This document shows, piece after piece, positions 56,701 through 64,000 of a stretch of DNA of 64,000 nucleotides. The stretch covers positions 221,883 through 285,882 of the forward strand of contig JAFTRI010000023.1 in assembly GCA_017462345.1 (NCBI GenBank), in the 5' to 3' direction. The position numbers and the translations under genes are program-made. The DNA is from Muribaculaceae bacterium (GTDB lineage Bacteria > Bacteroidota > Bacteroidia > Bacteroidales > Muribaculaceae). The notes below the pieces were generated by a model. It was not told the origin of the DNA. It did not search any database and saw only the letters and a program-made list of their open reading frames with translations. The first letter of the stretch is position 1. Each line of letters starts with the position of its first letter.

Positions 56701-57525
56701 CTATTCAGTATTACCGTGGTTGACAGACGGTGATGAAATGTTTTCGATTGGTGTTTTGTCCCGGGGCGTAGCCGGCCGGTAGGGTGTGCTGAACCATGCA
56801 AGGAACGCTATCATTATCAGAAGAAATACTATGCACAGGATGTAAATCCGGTTGCTTGTGCGGTGTTCGAATGCCAGTTTCAGGTCCTGAACGTCGCGGT
56901 AGCGTTGCCGTGGATTGTCCGACATGCATCGTCCGGCTATTTTGCGTAAAGTGGGCTGCTTGTCGGGAATGCAGTCAAGGACTTCCTGCAGTACTTTACC
57001 GTAATTGCGTATATCTTCAGAAGCATCGGAAGGTTCAAGGTACTCGCGCTGGTCAAAGCCTACGTCAATGAGTTTCAGGTTACCGATGTTTTCGGTGAAA
57101 ATTATTGTCTCGGGACGTATTGGGTGGTGTACGATGTGATTATCCTGGATGTATTCCATGGCATCGACAAGCTGGTGGCGCAACTTCAGGATGATATCAG
57201 GCGTTATGCGACGTTCGTCGATAAGTTTACGTAACGAATCGCCATAAACGTCATCGGTGATAATGCATCGTCCCAGTCCCGGAACATCCTCAAGGTCATT
57301 TATCATTATGATATTGGGATGGGCGAGATTGTAGCGGATGTCGAATTCCTTTTCAATCATGTCCTGATACACGGAGATGTCCCGATACTCCGGTTTCAAG
57401 GTCTTTAGCATAACCCATTTGCCGTGTTTCTTGGCTGTATAGACGAGATAGAATTCTTCTTCCCATTCGGGGAGAAGGGTTATTTCTGTCCATTTGCCGG
57501 TATCGTCGTTATGCTTTTCGGTCAT
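56701..57525 (-). CDS. Membrane-anchored protein kinase-like protein, probable pseudokinase
   Basis: 274 residues from the ATG at 57523-57525 (MTEKHNDDTGKW); a longer frame to 57633 would run into the upstream lipoprotein gene. A Ser/Thr kinase fold spans about 10-215. The ATP lysine survives (Lys41 in VMLKTL) and the DFG is DVG (154-156). The catalytic HRD is HHP (133-135), followed by I-R-P in place of L-K-P, and there is no glycine-rich GxGxxG loop. Catalysis is therefore doubtful. One membrane helix (about 228-247, CIVFLLIMIAFLAWF) and a short outer tail follow. It is 14 bases after the lipoprotein stop. Confidence 0.85.
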   Translation of the reverse strand: MTEKHNDDTGKWTEITLLPEWEEEFYLVYTAKKHGKWVMLKTLKPEYRDISVYQDMIEKEFDIRYNLAHPNIIMINDLEDVPGLGRCIITDDVYGDSLRKLIDERRITPDIILKLRHQLVDAMEYIQDNHIVHHPIRPETIIFTENIGNLKLIDVGFDQREYLEPSDASEDIRNYGKVLQEVLDCIPDKQPTLRKIAGRCMSDNPRQRYRDVQDLKLAFEHRTSNRIYILCIVFLLIMIAFLAWFSTPYRPATPRDKTPIENISSPSVNHGNTE

Positions 57526-57539
57526 TGTAATCCGTGTGT

Positions 57540-57944
57540 CTAATAAATAGGCCGGTATATAAGATAGTATTCGGGATCGATGGGGTCGTAAAGGTACAGA
57601 TAACCATCGGCTATTTCCCAGTAGTATTCCCATGTAATACCGTCCTCAAAGGTGATTATCAGACGGTTCCATCCGTCGGAGTATGTGCGCCAGGACATTA
57701 CCCATTGATTCCATTGGTTGTAGTCATCGTAGCTTTCGTATGTACCTACACCGTTGTTGTTGAATGTGTAGTAGTCAATCATGTATTGTGGAACCGGTCC
57801 TTGAGGATCTTCCAATAATTCCCATGTCCCAACCAAAGGGGAGTATACGGGATAATCTTCCCTGTCTTCGTCATGGCATGATGTCATGAATAGAATCGTA
57901 AAGAGAGGAATAATCAGTCGTAGAAATGTGTTCTTGGATTTCAT
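57540..57944 (-). CDS. Small lipoprotein with lipocalin-like beta domain, unknown function
   Basis: 134 residues from the ATG at 57942-57944 (MKSKNTFLRL), consistent with the promoter at 57964-57971. Lipobox FMTSC (Cys23) is followed by HDEDREDY, strongly acidic and fitting surface export. The mature part is rich in Trp and Tyr beta strands (LVGTWELL, then WEYYWEIADGYLYLYD), resembling lipocalin-like lipoproteins of Bacteroidetes. It is the first gene of the operon with the pseudokinase, GNAT-like and CNNM genes. Confidence 0.75.
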   Translation of the reverse strand: MKSKNTFLRLIIPLFTILFMTSCHDEDREDYPVYSPLVGTWELLEDPQGPVPQYMIDYYTFNNNGVGTYESYDDYNQWNQWVMSWRTYSDGWNRLIITFEDGITWEYYWEIADGYLYLYDPIDPEYYLIYRPIY

Positions 57945-57963
57945 CGGATTATGCATATTAGTG

Positions 57964-57971
57964 CAAATATA
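57964..57971 (-). promoter_or_regulatory. -7 box of the lipoprotein-pseudokinase operon
   Basis: The minus strand reads TATATTTG then C, 19 bases upstream of the start at 57944. It excludes longer readings of the lipoprotein frame. Confidence 0.6.
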
Positions 57972-58088
57972 GGAAATATCTTTAGAAATGTCGGCTTTTG
58001 GGGGGTTCAAAAAGCCTGTTGTCAAGAAAATCATGAATAAAGGCAATATATCGGACAAATGGCGTTATTATTATAGAAATGCATTTTT

Positions 58089-59051
58089 ATGGGTGTTAGC
58101 CGTCTAATATCAATTGTCATTCCGGTTTACAATGCCGGAGGGTATCTTGCGGTGTGTCTTGACAGCGTCATGGCTCAGACTTACAGTGACATCGAGGTTA
58201 TTGTTGTGGATGACGGTTCGACCGATAACAGCGGGCGGATATGTGATGAGTATGCTTCCCGCGATTCACGGGTAAAAGTATTGCACCGCAGCAATGGAGG
58301 TCCGTCGGTTGCACGTAACGCGGCATTGGATGAGATCAGTGGCGGATATGTTACATTTGTGGATGCCGATGACAAGATTCATCCGCGATATATCGAAACA
58401 CTGTATCGCAACATGGATGATTACGGAGCTGATATTTCTTCGGTGGGGCTGACGACATCAGACGGCAGTATGATTTCCGGAATGTGTAAACGGAACGTAT
58501 GCCACGTCTATAGCTCAGGTGAGGCAATGGAACTCATCCTGTTCCAGCGGATATTGGATAATGCTGTATCGGGTAAACTGTACCGTAAGTCATTATGGGA
58601 TGATGTGCGGTTCAGGGACGGGATATATTATGAGGATCTGGAAGTGTTTTATCATGTATACCGTAATGCCGGCCGTGTAGTGCACATGGATGTGCCGATG
58701 TATTATTATCGCCAGCATAAGGTGAGCCGTATGGGGAATTTTGTCCTTGGACGGGCTGATGTGCTGAATGTCACTGATGAGATTCTGGAGTATGTAAGTA
58801 AGGAATATCCGTCGCTTACAGCGGCTGCCCGTGACCGGAAGTTCAGTGCCAACATGAATATCCTATGGCTCATGTCGACCACTGGGATCAGTGACGATGC
58901 GACAGTGCTGCGTTGCTGGAGGAATATACGTGAATTGAGGATGTCCAGTCTGCTGAACCCGAAAGTGAGGATGAAAAACAAGATCGGTGCGCTGACATCC
59001 TTTGGCGGGTTGTGGCTGTTACGCAATGTGTTCAGATTGTTTAAAGCGTAA
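58089..59051 (+). CDS. Glycosyltransferase family 2
   Basis: 320 residues. The GT-A fold starts at once: SIVIPVYNAGGYL (8-20), DDGSTDNSG (41-49) and the metal-binding DADD at 92-95. An ED motif (YYEDLEVFYH) supplies the likely base. The C-terminal helices are amphipathic. It probably adds a sugar to a cell-surface polymer or glycolipid; the acceptor is unknown. It is 12 bases before a phosphoribosyltransferase gene, with which it forms a small cluster. Confidence 0.9.
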   Translation: MGVSRLISIVIPVYNAGGYLAVCLDSVMAQTYSDIEVIVVDDGSTDNSGRICDEYASRDSRVKVLHRSNGGPSVARNAALDEISGGYVTFVDADDKIHPRYIETLYRNMDDYGADISSVGLTTSDGSMISGMCKRNVCHVYSSGEAMELILFQRILDNAVSGKLYRKSLWDDVRFRDGIYYEDLEVFYHVYRNAGRVVHMDVPMYYYRQHKVSRMGNFVLGRADVLNVTDEILEYVSKEYPSLTAAARDRKFSANMNILWLMSTTGISDDATVLRCWRNIRELRMSSLLNPKVRMKNKIGALTSFGGLWLLRNVFRLFKA

Positions 59052-59063
59052 TCGGTTGCCGGT

Positions 59064-59654
59064 ATGAGGGTTGTTACTTTGCGTCAGAAGGAGTTTGAGC
59101 AGGCGTGTTTCCGTCTTGCCAAGGATGTTGCGCTGGAATATTCGCCTGATGTGGTGATAGGGATACTGACCGGTGGCGGCTATCTCGGACGCATAATATA
59201 TGATGTGCTTAATGATGACGGGACTAAAATGTATGTAGAGGCTGAGGCGCATCGCCCGGGACATGTGGTAAGGAGCGGCGGAGCCGTAAAGAAAATTCTT
59301 GCCATAATGCCACGAAGAATACTTGACTTGCTCAGGATGTTGGAGTCCCGCTTGTTGGAGTGGCATTATAGTGTGAAATCGCCTGAAGCAAGGGATGTAT
59401 CGATAAACATGCCGGAGAATGTGCATGACAGGCTACTTGCCGGTGGATGTCGTATTCTGGTGGTAGATGATGCCATCGATTCCGGCGGGACAATGGCGAG
59501 TGTCAAGGATTTTCTTGCCGGGGAGTATCCAGGCAACGAAATCAAGACGGCAGTAATAACGGTCACTACGGCATCACCTGTGGTAGAGGCTGATTTCAGT
59601 CTGTATTGTGACAGGGTGTTGGTGAGGTTTCCTTGGTCAAATGATATGAAGTGA
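59064..59654 (+). CDS. Phosphoribosyltransferase family protein
   Basis: 196 residues. A type I phosphoribosyltransferase fold with the PRPP loop ILVVDDAIDSGGTMA at about 131-145 and GILTGGGYLGR near the N-terminus (33-43). The hood region between 60 and 115 is unusual, with basic helices (KKILAIMPRRILDLLR) instead of a base-binding pocket that I recognise. The substrate is therefore unknown. It sits between a GT2 and a HAD phosphatase gene, overlapping the latter by one base. Confidence 0.82.
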   Translation: MRVVTLRQKEFEQACFRLAKDVALEYSPDVVIGILTGGGYLGRIIYDVLNDDGTKMYVEAEAHRPGHVVRSGGAVKKILAIMPRRILDLLRMLESRLLEWHYSVKSPEARDVSINMPENVHDRLLAGGCRILVVDDAIDSGGTMASVKDFLAGEYPGNEIKTAVITVTTASPVVEADFSLYCDRVLVRFPWSNDMK

Positions 59655-60280
59655 TGAAACGGCAGGCGGTTGTAGTGGATTTGGACGGGACGCTATTGTC
59701 GGTTAATTCGTTCAGGGAATATGTGCTGTATGTAGTTAAGGAATCGTTGCGGACGGGGCGTGTCGGGGTATTGTTGCCTGTGATGTGGAATGTGGTGTTG
59801 CGTATTCTAAGGGTAATGCCGCATTCGGTAATGAAATGCCGTGTGTTGGAAAAAAGCAGTCTGTTTATGGATGCCGCCCGGCTGTCCCTATTTGTCGATA
59901 AACTGTTATTACAGGTCAATGCCGATGTCGTGGCAATGTGTGAAAAATACCGTAGTCGGGGTTATTATATACTGCTTGCTACTGCAGCACCCGTGAGTTA
60001 TTCGGAGATTATTTCATGCCGGATGGGATTTGACGGATGTTGTGCAACCCCTTTGCCATTACCGGAGCTGAAATGGCATGAAAATGCACGGAATCACAAA
60101 CGGGAATCGGTATTGCAACATCTGTCATCGATGAATGCGTCGGTTGCTGTGGTTATAACCGACCATCATGATGACATTCCGCTTATGAAAACCAACAGTG
60201 GGGAAAATATTTTGATTAACCCATCACAGAAAACGCTATCCTTTGTAAGGAAAAGCGGAATTCCGATTGCGATTTTGTGA
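59654..60280 (+). CDS. HAD-family hydrolase
   Basis: 208 residues from the ATG at 59654, which overlaps the previous stop (TGATG); a GTG at 59651 is an alternative. The HAD nucleophile motif is DLDGTL (Asp9, Asp11). A helical cap region follows at about 25-80, then TAAP as motif II and TDHHDDIPLM as motif IV. A HAD-IB-like phosphatase is likely. The coupling to the phosphoribosyltransferase suggests that it dephosphorylates a product of that enzyme, for example a phosphoribosyl conjugate; this is inference. Confidence 0.83.
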   Translation: MKRQAVVVDLDGTLLSVNSFREYVLYVVKESLRTGRVGVLLPVMWNVVLRILRVMPHSVMKCRVLEKSSLFMDAARLSLFVDKLLLQVNADVVAMCEKYRSRGYYILLATAAPVSYSEIISCRMGFDGCCATPLPLPELKWHENARNHKRESVLQHLSSMNASVAVVITDHHDDIPLMKTNSGENILINPSQKTLSFVRKSGIPIAIL

Positions 60281-60349
60281 AATTAAATTATGGGCTTCGT
60301 TTTAGTGGAATTGTTGACATGATTGCTGTGGGTTTTGGTGATTTTGTGT

Positions 60350-60357
60350 AATTTTGG
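60350..60357 (+). promoter_or_regulatory. Possible -7 box of the GH3-like gene
   Basis: TAATTTTG lies 20 bases upstream of the start at 60378. A TTG at 60324-60326 is a loose -33 candidate. Confidence 0.4.
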
Positions 60358-60377
60358 GGGTGGTAAATGGGTGAACC

Positions 60378-61901
60378 ATGATTGATTTTACTCCGATTGT
60401 CAGACCATATTTTGCCCGACGAGTGCGGGCATCGAAGCGGTGGATTGCCGAGGGTGAGCAAGAACAGCGCCGGCAACTTGCGTGGCTGGTCGGTGCTGCG
60501 CGAAAGACGTTGTGGGGTGAACGGTTCGGTTATTCGGGTATAAGGAGGTATGAGGATTTTGCCCTCCGCGTACCGGTCACGCCATACGAGTCGTTGCGTC
60601 CATACGTGGAACGGATGATTGCCGGTGAGCGTGATATATTGTGGCCCGGGAAGACGTTGAATTTTGCCCAGTCGTCGGGGACATCAGACGGGAAGAGCAA
60701 GTATATTCCGATTACTGCCGATTCGTTCAGGCGTTGCCATTATCAGGGTGGTAGCGATGTGGTGGCTCATTATCTGAATCTGTATCCCGACAGCAGGATG
60801 TTCTCGGGAAAGGGTTTTATCCTTGGTGGCAGTTATGCCAATGAACTTGATCTGCGAGGAGGAGTGCGTGTGGGAGACCTCTCGGCTAATCTCATCGATA
60901 ATATCAATCCTGTGGTCAACATGGTACGTGTGCCGTCAAAGCGTGTTGCTCTCATGGAGGACTGGTTGCGGAAGCTTCCCGCGCTTGTCGACGCGTCGGT
61001 CGGAGAAAATATCACTAATATCTCGGGAGTGCCGTCGTGGTTCCTGACTGTGATCAGGGAAGTGCTTAAACGGACGGGGACATCATGTATTCATGATGTG
61101 TGGCCTAATCTTGAGGTGTTTTTCCATGGAGGAATCTCATTCGCTCCTTATCGTGAGCAGTACAGGGCGATTACCGACACGAGCCGTATGCGATATCTTG
61201 AGACGTATAATGCGTCGGAGGGATTCTTTGCCGTGCAGAATGCGATTGATGATCCGGGAATGCTGATGTTGCTTGATGCCGGGGTGTTTTATGAATTCAT
61301 GCCATTGGACGAACTTGGCTCGGAGACTCCGGAATTGTTGCCGATATGGAGCGTAGAACCCGGAAAAATTTATGCTCTTGTCATAACGGCTTGTAACGGA
61401 TTGTGGCGTTACCCGCTGGGTGATACGGTGAAGATTGAGAGTGTAGATCCGGTGAAGGTTACGATTGCCGGACGAACGAAACATTATATAAACGCCTTTG
61501 GCGAGGAGCTGATGGTGCATAATGCTGATGCTGCACTTGAAAAGGCATGCAAGGAAATGGGATGTTCGGTGTCGAACTATACCGCAGCCCCGGTGTATGC
61601 CGAAAACGGCAATCGGGGCCGTCATGAGTGGCTGATAGAGTTCTCGTGTCATCCGCAGGATGTCGATGCGTTTGCCGAAAGGCTTGACGGGCTGTTGCAG
61701 CAGGAAAACTCCGATTATCAGGCGAAGCGTTACAAAGGGATATTCCTTGACCGGCTGTCGATAGTTGTCGCACGGCAGGGAGTGTTTGATGACTGGCTCG
61801 GTAGGACCGGAAAGCTTGGCGGGCAGCGCAAAGTGCCCAGATTGAGTAATGACCGCCGTTTTATTGATCCGTTACTTGAGTTGAACAAAAATAAACAGTG
61901 A
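60378..61901 (+). CDS. GH3 auxin-responsive promoter family protein (acyl-adenylate-forming)
   Basis: 507 residues, the usual length for bacterial GH3-like proteins. The ATP motif NFAQSSGTSDGKSKYIP is at about 95-111. Other segments: YNASEGFFAVQ in the middle and YRYPLGD-like LWRYPLGDTVKI later, with GRTKHYINAFGEEL marking the C-terminal hinge. Plant homologues join amino acids to acyl acids. Bacterial ones are poorly studied; the substrate here is unknown. It precedes alkaline phosphatase by 7 bases and probably shares its mRNA. Confidence 0.9.
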   Translation: MIDFTPIVRPYFARRVRASKRWIAEGEQEQRRQLAWLVGAARKTLWGERFGYSGIRRYEDFALRVPVTPYESLRPYVERMIAGERDILWPGKTLNFAQSSGTSDGKSKYIPITADSFRRCHYQGGSDVVAHYLNLYPDSRMFSGKGFILGGSYANELDLRGGVRVGDLSANLIDNINPVVNMVRVPSKRVALMEDWLRKLPALVDASVGENITNISGVPSWFLTVIREVLKRTGTSCIHDVWPNLEVFFHGGISFAPYREQYRAITDTSRMRYLETYNASEGFFAVQNAIDDPGMLMLLDAGVFYEFMPLDELGSETPELLPIWSVEPGKIYALVITACNGLWRYPLGDTVKIESVDPVKVTIAGRTKHYINAFGEELMVHNADAALEKACKEMGCSVSNYTAAPVYAENGNRGRHEWLIEFSCHPQDVDAFAERLDGLLQQENSDYQAKRYKGIFLDRLSIVVARQGVFDDWLGRTGKLGGQRKVPRLSNDRRFIDPLLELNKNKQ

Positions 61902-61908
61902 CAAGAAT

Positions 61909-63294
61909 ATGAAAATCAGAAATTGTATTGTGGCAGTAATGCTGCTTGCCGGTTTGGTGGCGGGAGCCAAGGCTCCGAAGTATGTTTTTTATTTTATCGG
62001 CGACGGTATGGGTATGGGACATGTCATGGCTGCCCAGACCTATAACCGTGTAGTATTGGGTAACACCAGTCCGTTGTTGATGATGCAGTTCCCTGTTGCA
62101 TCAATGGCAATGACTTATTCGGCAACCGGTCCTATAACGGATTCGGCTGCTGCCGGTACTGCTTTGGCGACAGGATATAAGACGCTGAACGGGATGCTTG
62201 GTGTGACTCCTGATACGGTGGCTGTCGAGTCGGTGGCTAAGGTGTTGCATGATGCGGGCTATGGGGTCGGTGTCCTGACGACTGTTGCTCCTGATGATGC
62301 TACTCCGGGAGCTTTTTATGCTCATCAGGCCAGCCGCAGGATGAAATATGAGATAGGGCTTGATTTTGTCGCGTCGGGTTATGAGTTCCTTGCCGGCTCC
62401 CGTCTGTATGGGGATAAAAAAGACGGAAAGGATACAGACCTGTTCAAGGTTCTTGCGGATAATGGTGTAACGGTTGTGCGCGGGATGGATGGCGTACAGT
62501 CGGTGGGCGACAGCCGCCGGGTGGTTCTGCTGAATCCGGAGCATATCAAAAGCGGGAATGTTGGCTACACGATCGATTCGATCGGCGGAGCCTTGACTTT
62601 GCCTGATATGACGCGTGCGGGTCTTGCGCATCTGGAGAGGGTAAGTCCCGAGCGTTTCTTTATGATGGTAGAGGCCGGGAACATAGACTATGCCGGTCAT
62701 TCCAATGACGGAGCAACGGTGATCAAGGAGATACTGAAATTCAATGAAGCGATAGCGGTTGCGTATGATTTCTATCTTGCCCATCCCGACGAGACACTGA
62801 TAGTAGTGACTGCCGATCATGACACGGGAGGTTTGGCGATAGGATTCCCGTCCCAGGGTTATAGCGGATGGCTCAAGAATGTGGACTATCAGCGCATATC
62901 GAAAGATTGTTTCGGAGATTTGTGTAAGTCAATGATGGCTGCGCGAGACACTTTTGTATGGGATGACATGAAAGCAATATTGTCGGATAAACTCGGTTTC
63001 TGGACGAACATCAGTATTCCTGCGGATGCCGAGCGGCTGTTGCAGGACAAGTTTGATGTGACGTTCAACCAGCGAGCCGGTAAGGATGAAAGGACGTTGT
63101 ATAACGATTTTAATGAATTTACCGTAGCCGTGTTCAAGGTCATGGATAATGCCACCGGTATCGATTGGACTACGACCGGACATTCAGGGAATATGGTGCC
63201 TGTTTTTGCAGTCGGAGTCGGTGCCGAGCAATTCGGTAAGGTTAATAATAACATAGAGATTCCGGCAAAAATAAAGTCAATTGCCGGAATGTAG
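61909..63294 (+). CDS. Secreted alkaline phosphatase
   Basis: 461 residues with a signal peptide (about 1-20, MLLAGLVAGA). Metal ligand motif FIGDGMGMGH (29-38) and nucleophile Ser79 in TDSAAAGTALATGYKT are clear, and DHDTGGLAIGF supplies further metal ligands; a final TTGHSG carries the last histidine. It releases phosphate from esters in the periplasm or outside the cell. Arg of the E. coli site is not readily placed, as in the Bacteroidota subgroup. It lies 3 bases before the AlaX-like gene. Confidence 0.93.
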   Translation: MKIRNCIVAVMLLAGLVAGAKAPKYVFYFIGDGMGMGHVMAAQTYNRVVLGNTSPLLMMQFPVASMAMTYSATGPITDSAAAGTALATGYKTLNGMLGVTPDTVAVESVAKVLHDAGYGVGVLTTVAPDDATPGAFYAHQASRRMKYEIGLDFVASGYEFLAGSRLYGDKKDGKDTDLFKVLADNGVTVVRGMDGVQSVGDSRRVVLLNPEHIKSGNVGYTIDSIGGALTLPDMTRAGLAHLERVSPERFFMMVEAGNIDYAGHSNDGATVIKEILKFNEAIAVAYDFYLAHPDETLIVVTADHDTGGLAIGFPSQGYSGWLKNVDYQRISKDCFGDLCKSMMAARDTFVWDDMKAILSDKLGFWTNISIPADAERLLQDKFDVTFNQRAGKDERTLYNDFNEFTVAVFKVMDNATGIDWTTTGHSGNMVPVFAVGVGAEQFGKVNNNIEIPAKIKSIAGM

Positions 63295-63297
63295 CCT

Positions 63298-63750
63298 ATG
63301 GAGGAGTTGAACGGTCACAACAAGCAGGAGTATCCGCCGATGCACACGGCGGAACATTTGCTGAATGGTACGATGGTGAGGCTGTTTGGCTGTAAGAGGT
63401 CAAGAAATGCACATGTCGAACGTAGGAAGTCAAAATGCGATTATCCGATGGCGCAGGCATTGTCGGATAATCAGTTGCGGGAGTTGGAGGATATTATTAA
63501 CGCTGTCATTGAGCGGGATTTGCCGGTAACGTTTGAGTATGTCGCGGCAAAAGATGCTGTTGAGAAGTATGATCTTGAACGCCTGCCTGAAGAAGTTTCC
63601 GAGATGTTGCGGATAGTGCATATCGGTGATTACGATGCCTGTCCGTGTGTAGGTGCGCATGTTGAACGAACTTCAGAGATAGGGCATTTCCGTATTTCCA
63701 GCGCACGGTATCAGGACGGGGTTCAGCGCATCGTCTTTCGTCTCGATTAG
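63298..63750 (+). CDS. AlaX-like trans-editing protein (threonyl/alanyl-tRNA synthetase SAD domain)
   Basis: 150 residues. The domain resembles the second additional domain of ThrRS and AlaRS. Zinc ligands: His16 and His20 in HTAEH, Cys117 and His121 in CPCVGAH. Such stand-alone proteins hydrolyse mischarged Ser- or Gly-tRNA-Ala. The domain is short and begins only 15 residues before the first histidine pair, so it lacks the N-terminal half of larger AlaX forms. It shares an operon with the alkaline phosphatase gene (3-base gap). Confidence 0.85.
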   Translation: MEELNGHNKQEYPPMHTAEHLLNGTMVRLFGCKRSRNAHVERRKSKCDYPMAQALSDNQLRELEDIINAVIERDLPVTFEYVAAKDAVEKYDLERLPEEVSEMLRIVHIGDYDACPCVGAHVERTSEIGHFRISSARYQDGVQRIVFRLD

Positions 63751-63755
63751 CTGCG

Positions 63756-63782
63756 ATGCCACAAAACTATGTTTTAGGGCAT
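63756..63782 (+). terminator. Weak hairpin after the AlaX-like gene
   Basis: ATGCC (63756-63760) pairs with GGCAT (63778-63782), with AAAAC/GTTTT inside. The run AAAAATTTT follows, so any terminator function is weak. From here to 63878 I see nothing. Confidence 0.3.
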
Positions 63783-63878
63783 AAAAATTTTGTGTATGTT
63801 AGGCTGGTGGCTTTCAGGGTGTTGTGATGTGTTTGCCGGGAGCCGGGCGGAAAACGTGTAAAAAAAGATGCAAAAAAA

Positions 63879-63911
63879 TTTGGAGATAATGGGTCGGAGG
63901 TTGTACCTTTG
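63879..63911 (+). promoter_or_regulatory. Strong promoter near the window end
   Basis: TTTG (63879-63882), 21 bases, then TACCTTTG followed by C (63904-63911). Both elements match the Bacteroidota consensus. A GC-rich leader of about 60 bases follows, with a possible hairpin (GCCAC/GTGGC near 63930-63945). Confidence 0.7.
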
Positions 63912-63974
63912 CACCCGCTTTTGGGGCGGAGCCACGGCGGTGGCGGCTGGGCCGGAAGTTAAATTCCGTTAAAT

Positions 63975-64000
63975 ATGCTGATAGGATTTTGGTGGTTCAA
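63975..64000 (+). CDS. Possible start of a gene cut by the window edge
   Basis: An ATG at 63975 opens a frame M-L-I-G-F-W-W-F that runs off the window. It is about 60 bases downstream of a strong promoter. Eight codons are too few to name a product, and another start outside the window is possible. Confidence 0.25.

Noticed and set aside
57540-58058. Longer lipoprotein frame starting at 58058
   Set aside because: The promoter box at 57964-57971 lies inside it, and the lipobox is placed correctly only from the start at 57944.

Overview
The window looks like a chromosomal segment from a Bacteroidales bacterium, probably a gut lineage near Muribaculaceae, Bacteroidaceae or Prevotellaceae. The family placement is inference. 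The supporting signs are Bacteroidota-type -7 promoter boxes (TAnnTTTG), TonB-dependent receptors paired with surface lipoproteins, families largely confined to this phylum (DUF5689, DUF4876, DUF6850, GldD, GldE), C-terminal tails that resemble type IX sorting domains, and a complete division and cell wall (dcw) cluster in the Bacteroidota order. I see no tRNA, rRNA, CRISPR array, insertion sequence or prophage.

Left part (1-18 kb). A partial trmB and a leucine-rich repeat surface protein are followed by three tandem FKBP-type prolyl isomerases with three different cellular addresses and a LexA-like regulator. A secreted endonuclease I, an OB-fold-type secreted protein with a stop codon inside its signal peptide, a decayed DUF4143 ATPase remnant and a secreted endonuclease/exonuclease/phosphatase come next. 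Divergent from these is a TonB-dependent receptor with two DUF5689 lipoproteins. Together, 5.4-17.6 kb reads like a system for degrading and taking up extracellular nucleic acid.

Centre (17.7-38.2 kb). yqeY and serS come first; serS has an in-frame TAA at codon 5. An approximately 300-nt candidate structured RNA follows, with its own promoter, a terminator-like end and a nested long-range pairing. It lies directly before a four-gene envelope operon (LPP20 lipoprotein, LPP20/NTF2-like protein, PEGA plus beta-barrel protein, secreted transglutaminase-like protein). Then come panB on the opposite strand, a second TonB receptor locus (receptor, DUF4876 lipoprotein, DUF6850 barrel, gingipain-like protein with HEAT-like repeats), upp, and a gldE-gldD-phosphopantetheinyl transferase operon.

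Right part (38.3-64 kb). A sirtuin without zinc cysteines precedes the dcw cluster rsmH-ftsL-ftsI-murE-mraY-murD-ftsW-murG-murC-ftsQ-ftsA-ftsZ, which makes lipid II and builds the division ring. It ends at a strong hairpin. A convergent four-gene operon (lipoprotein, pseudokinase, GNAT-like protein, CNNM/CorC membrane protein) follows. The last genes are a glycosyltransferase, phosphoribosyltransferase and HAD-phosphatase group, a GH3-like adenylase, an alkaline phosphatase and an AlaX-like editing protein. The window closes on a strong promoter that starts another transcript.
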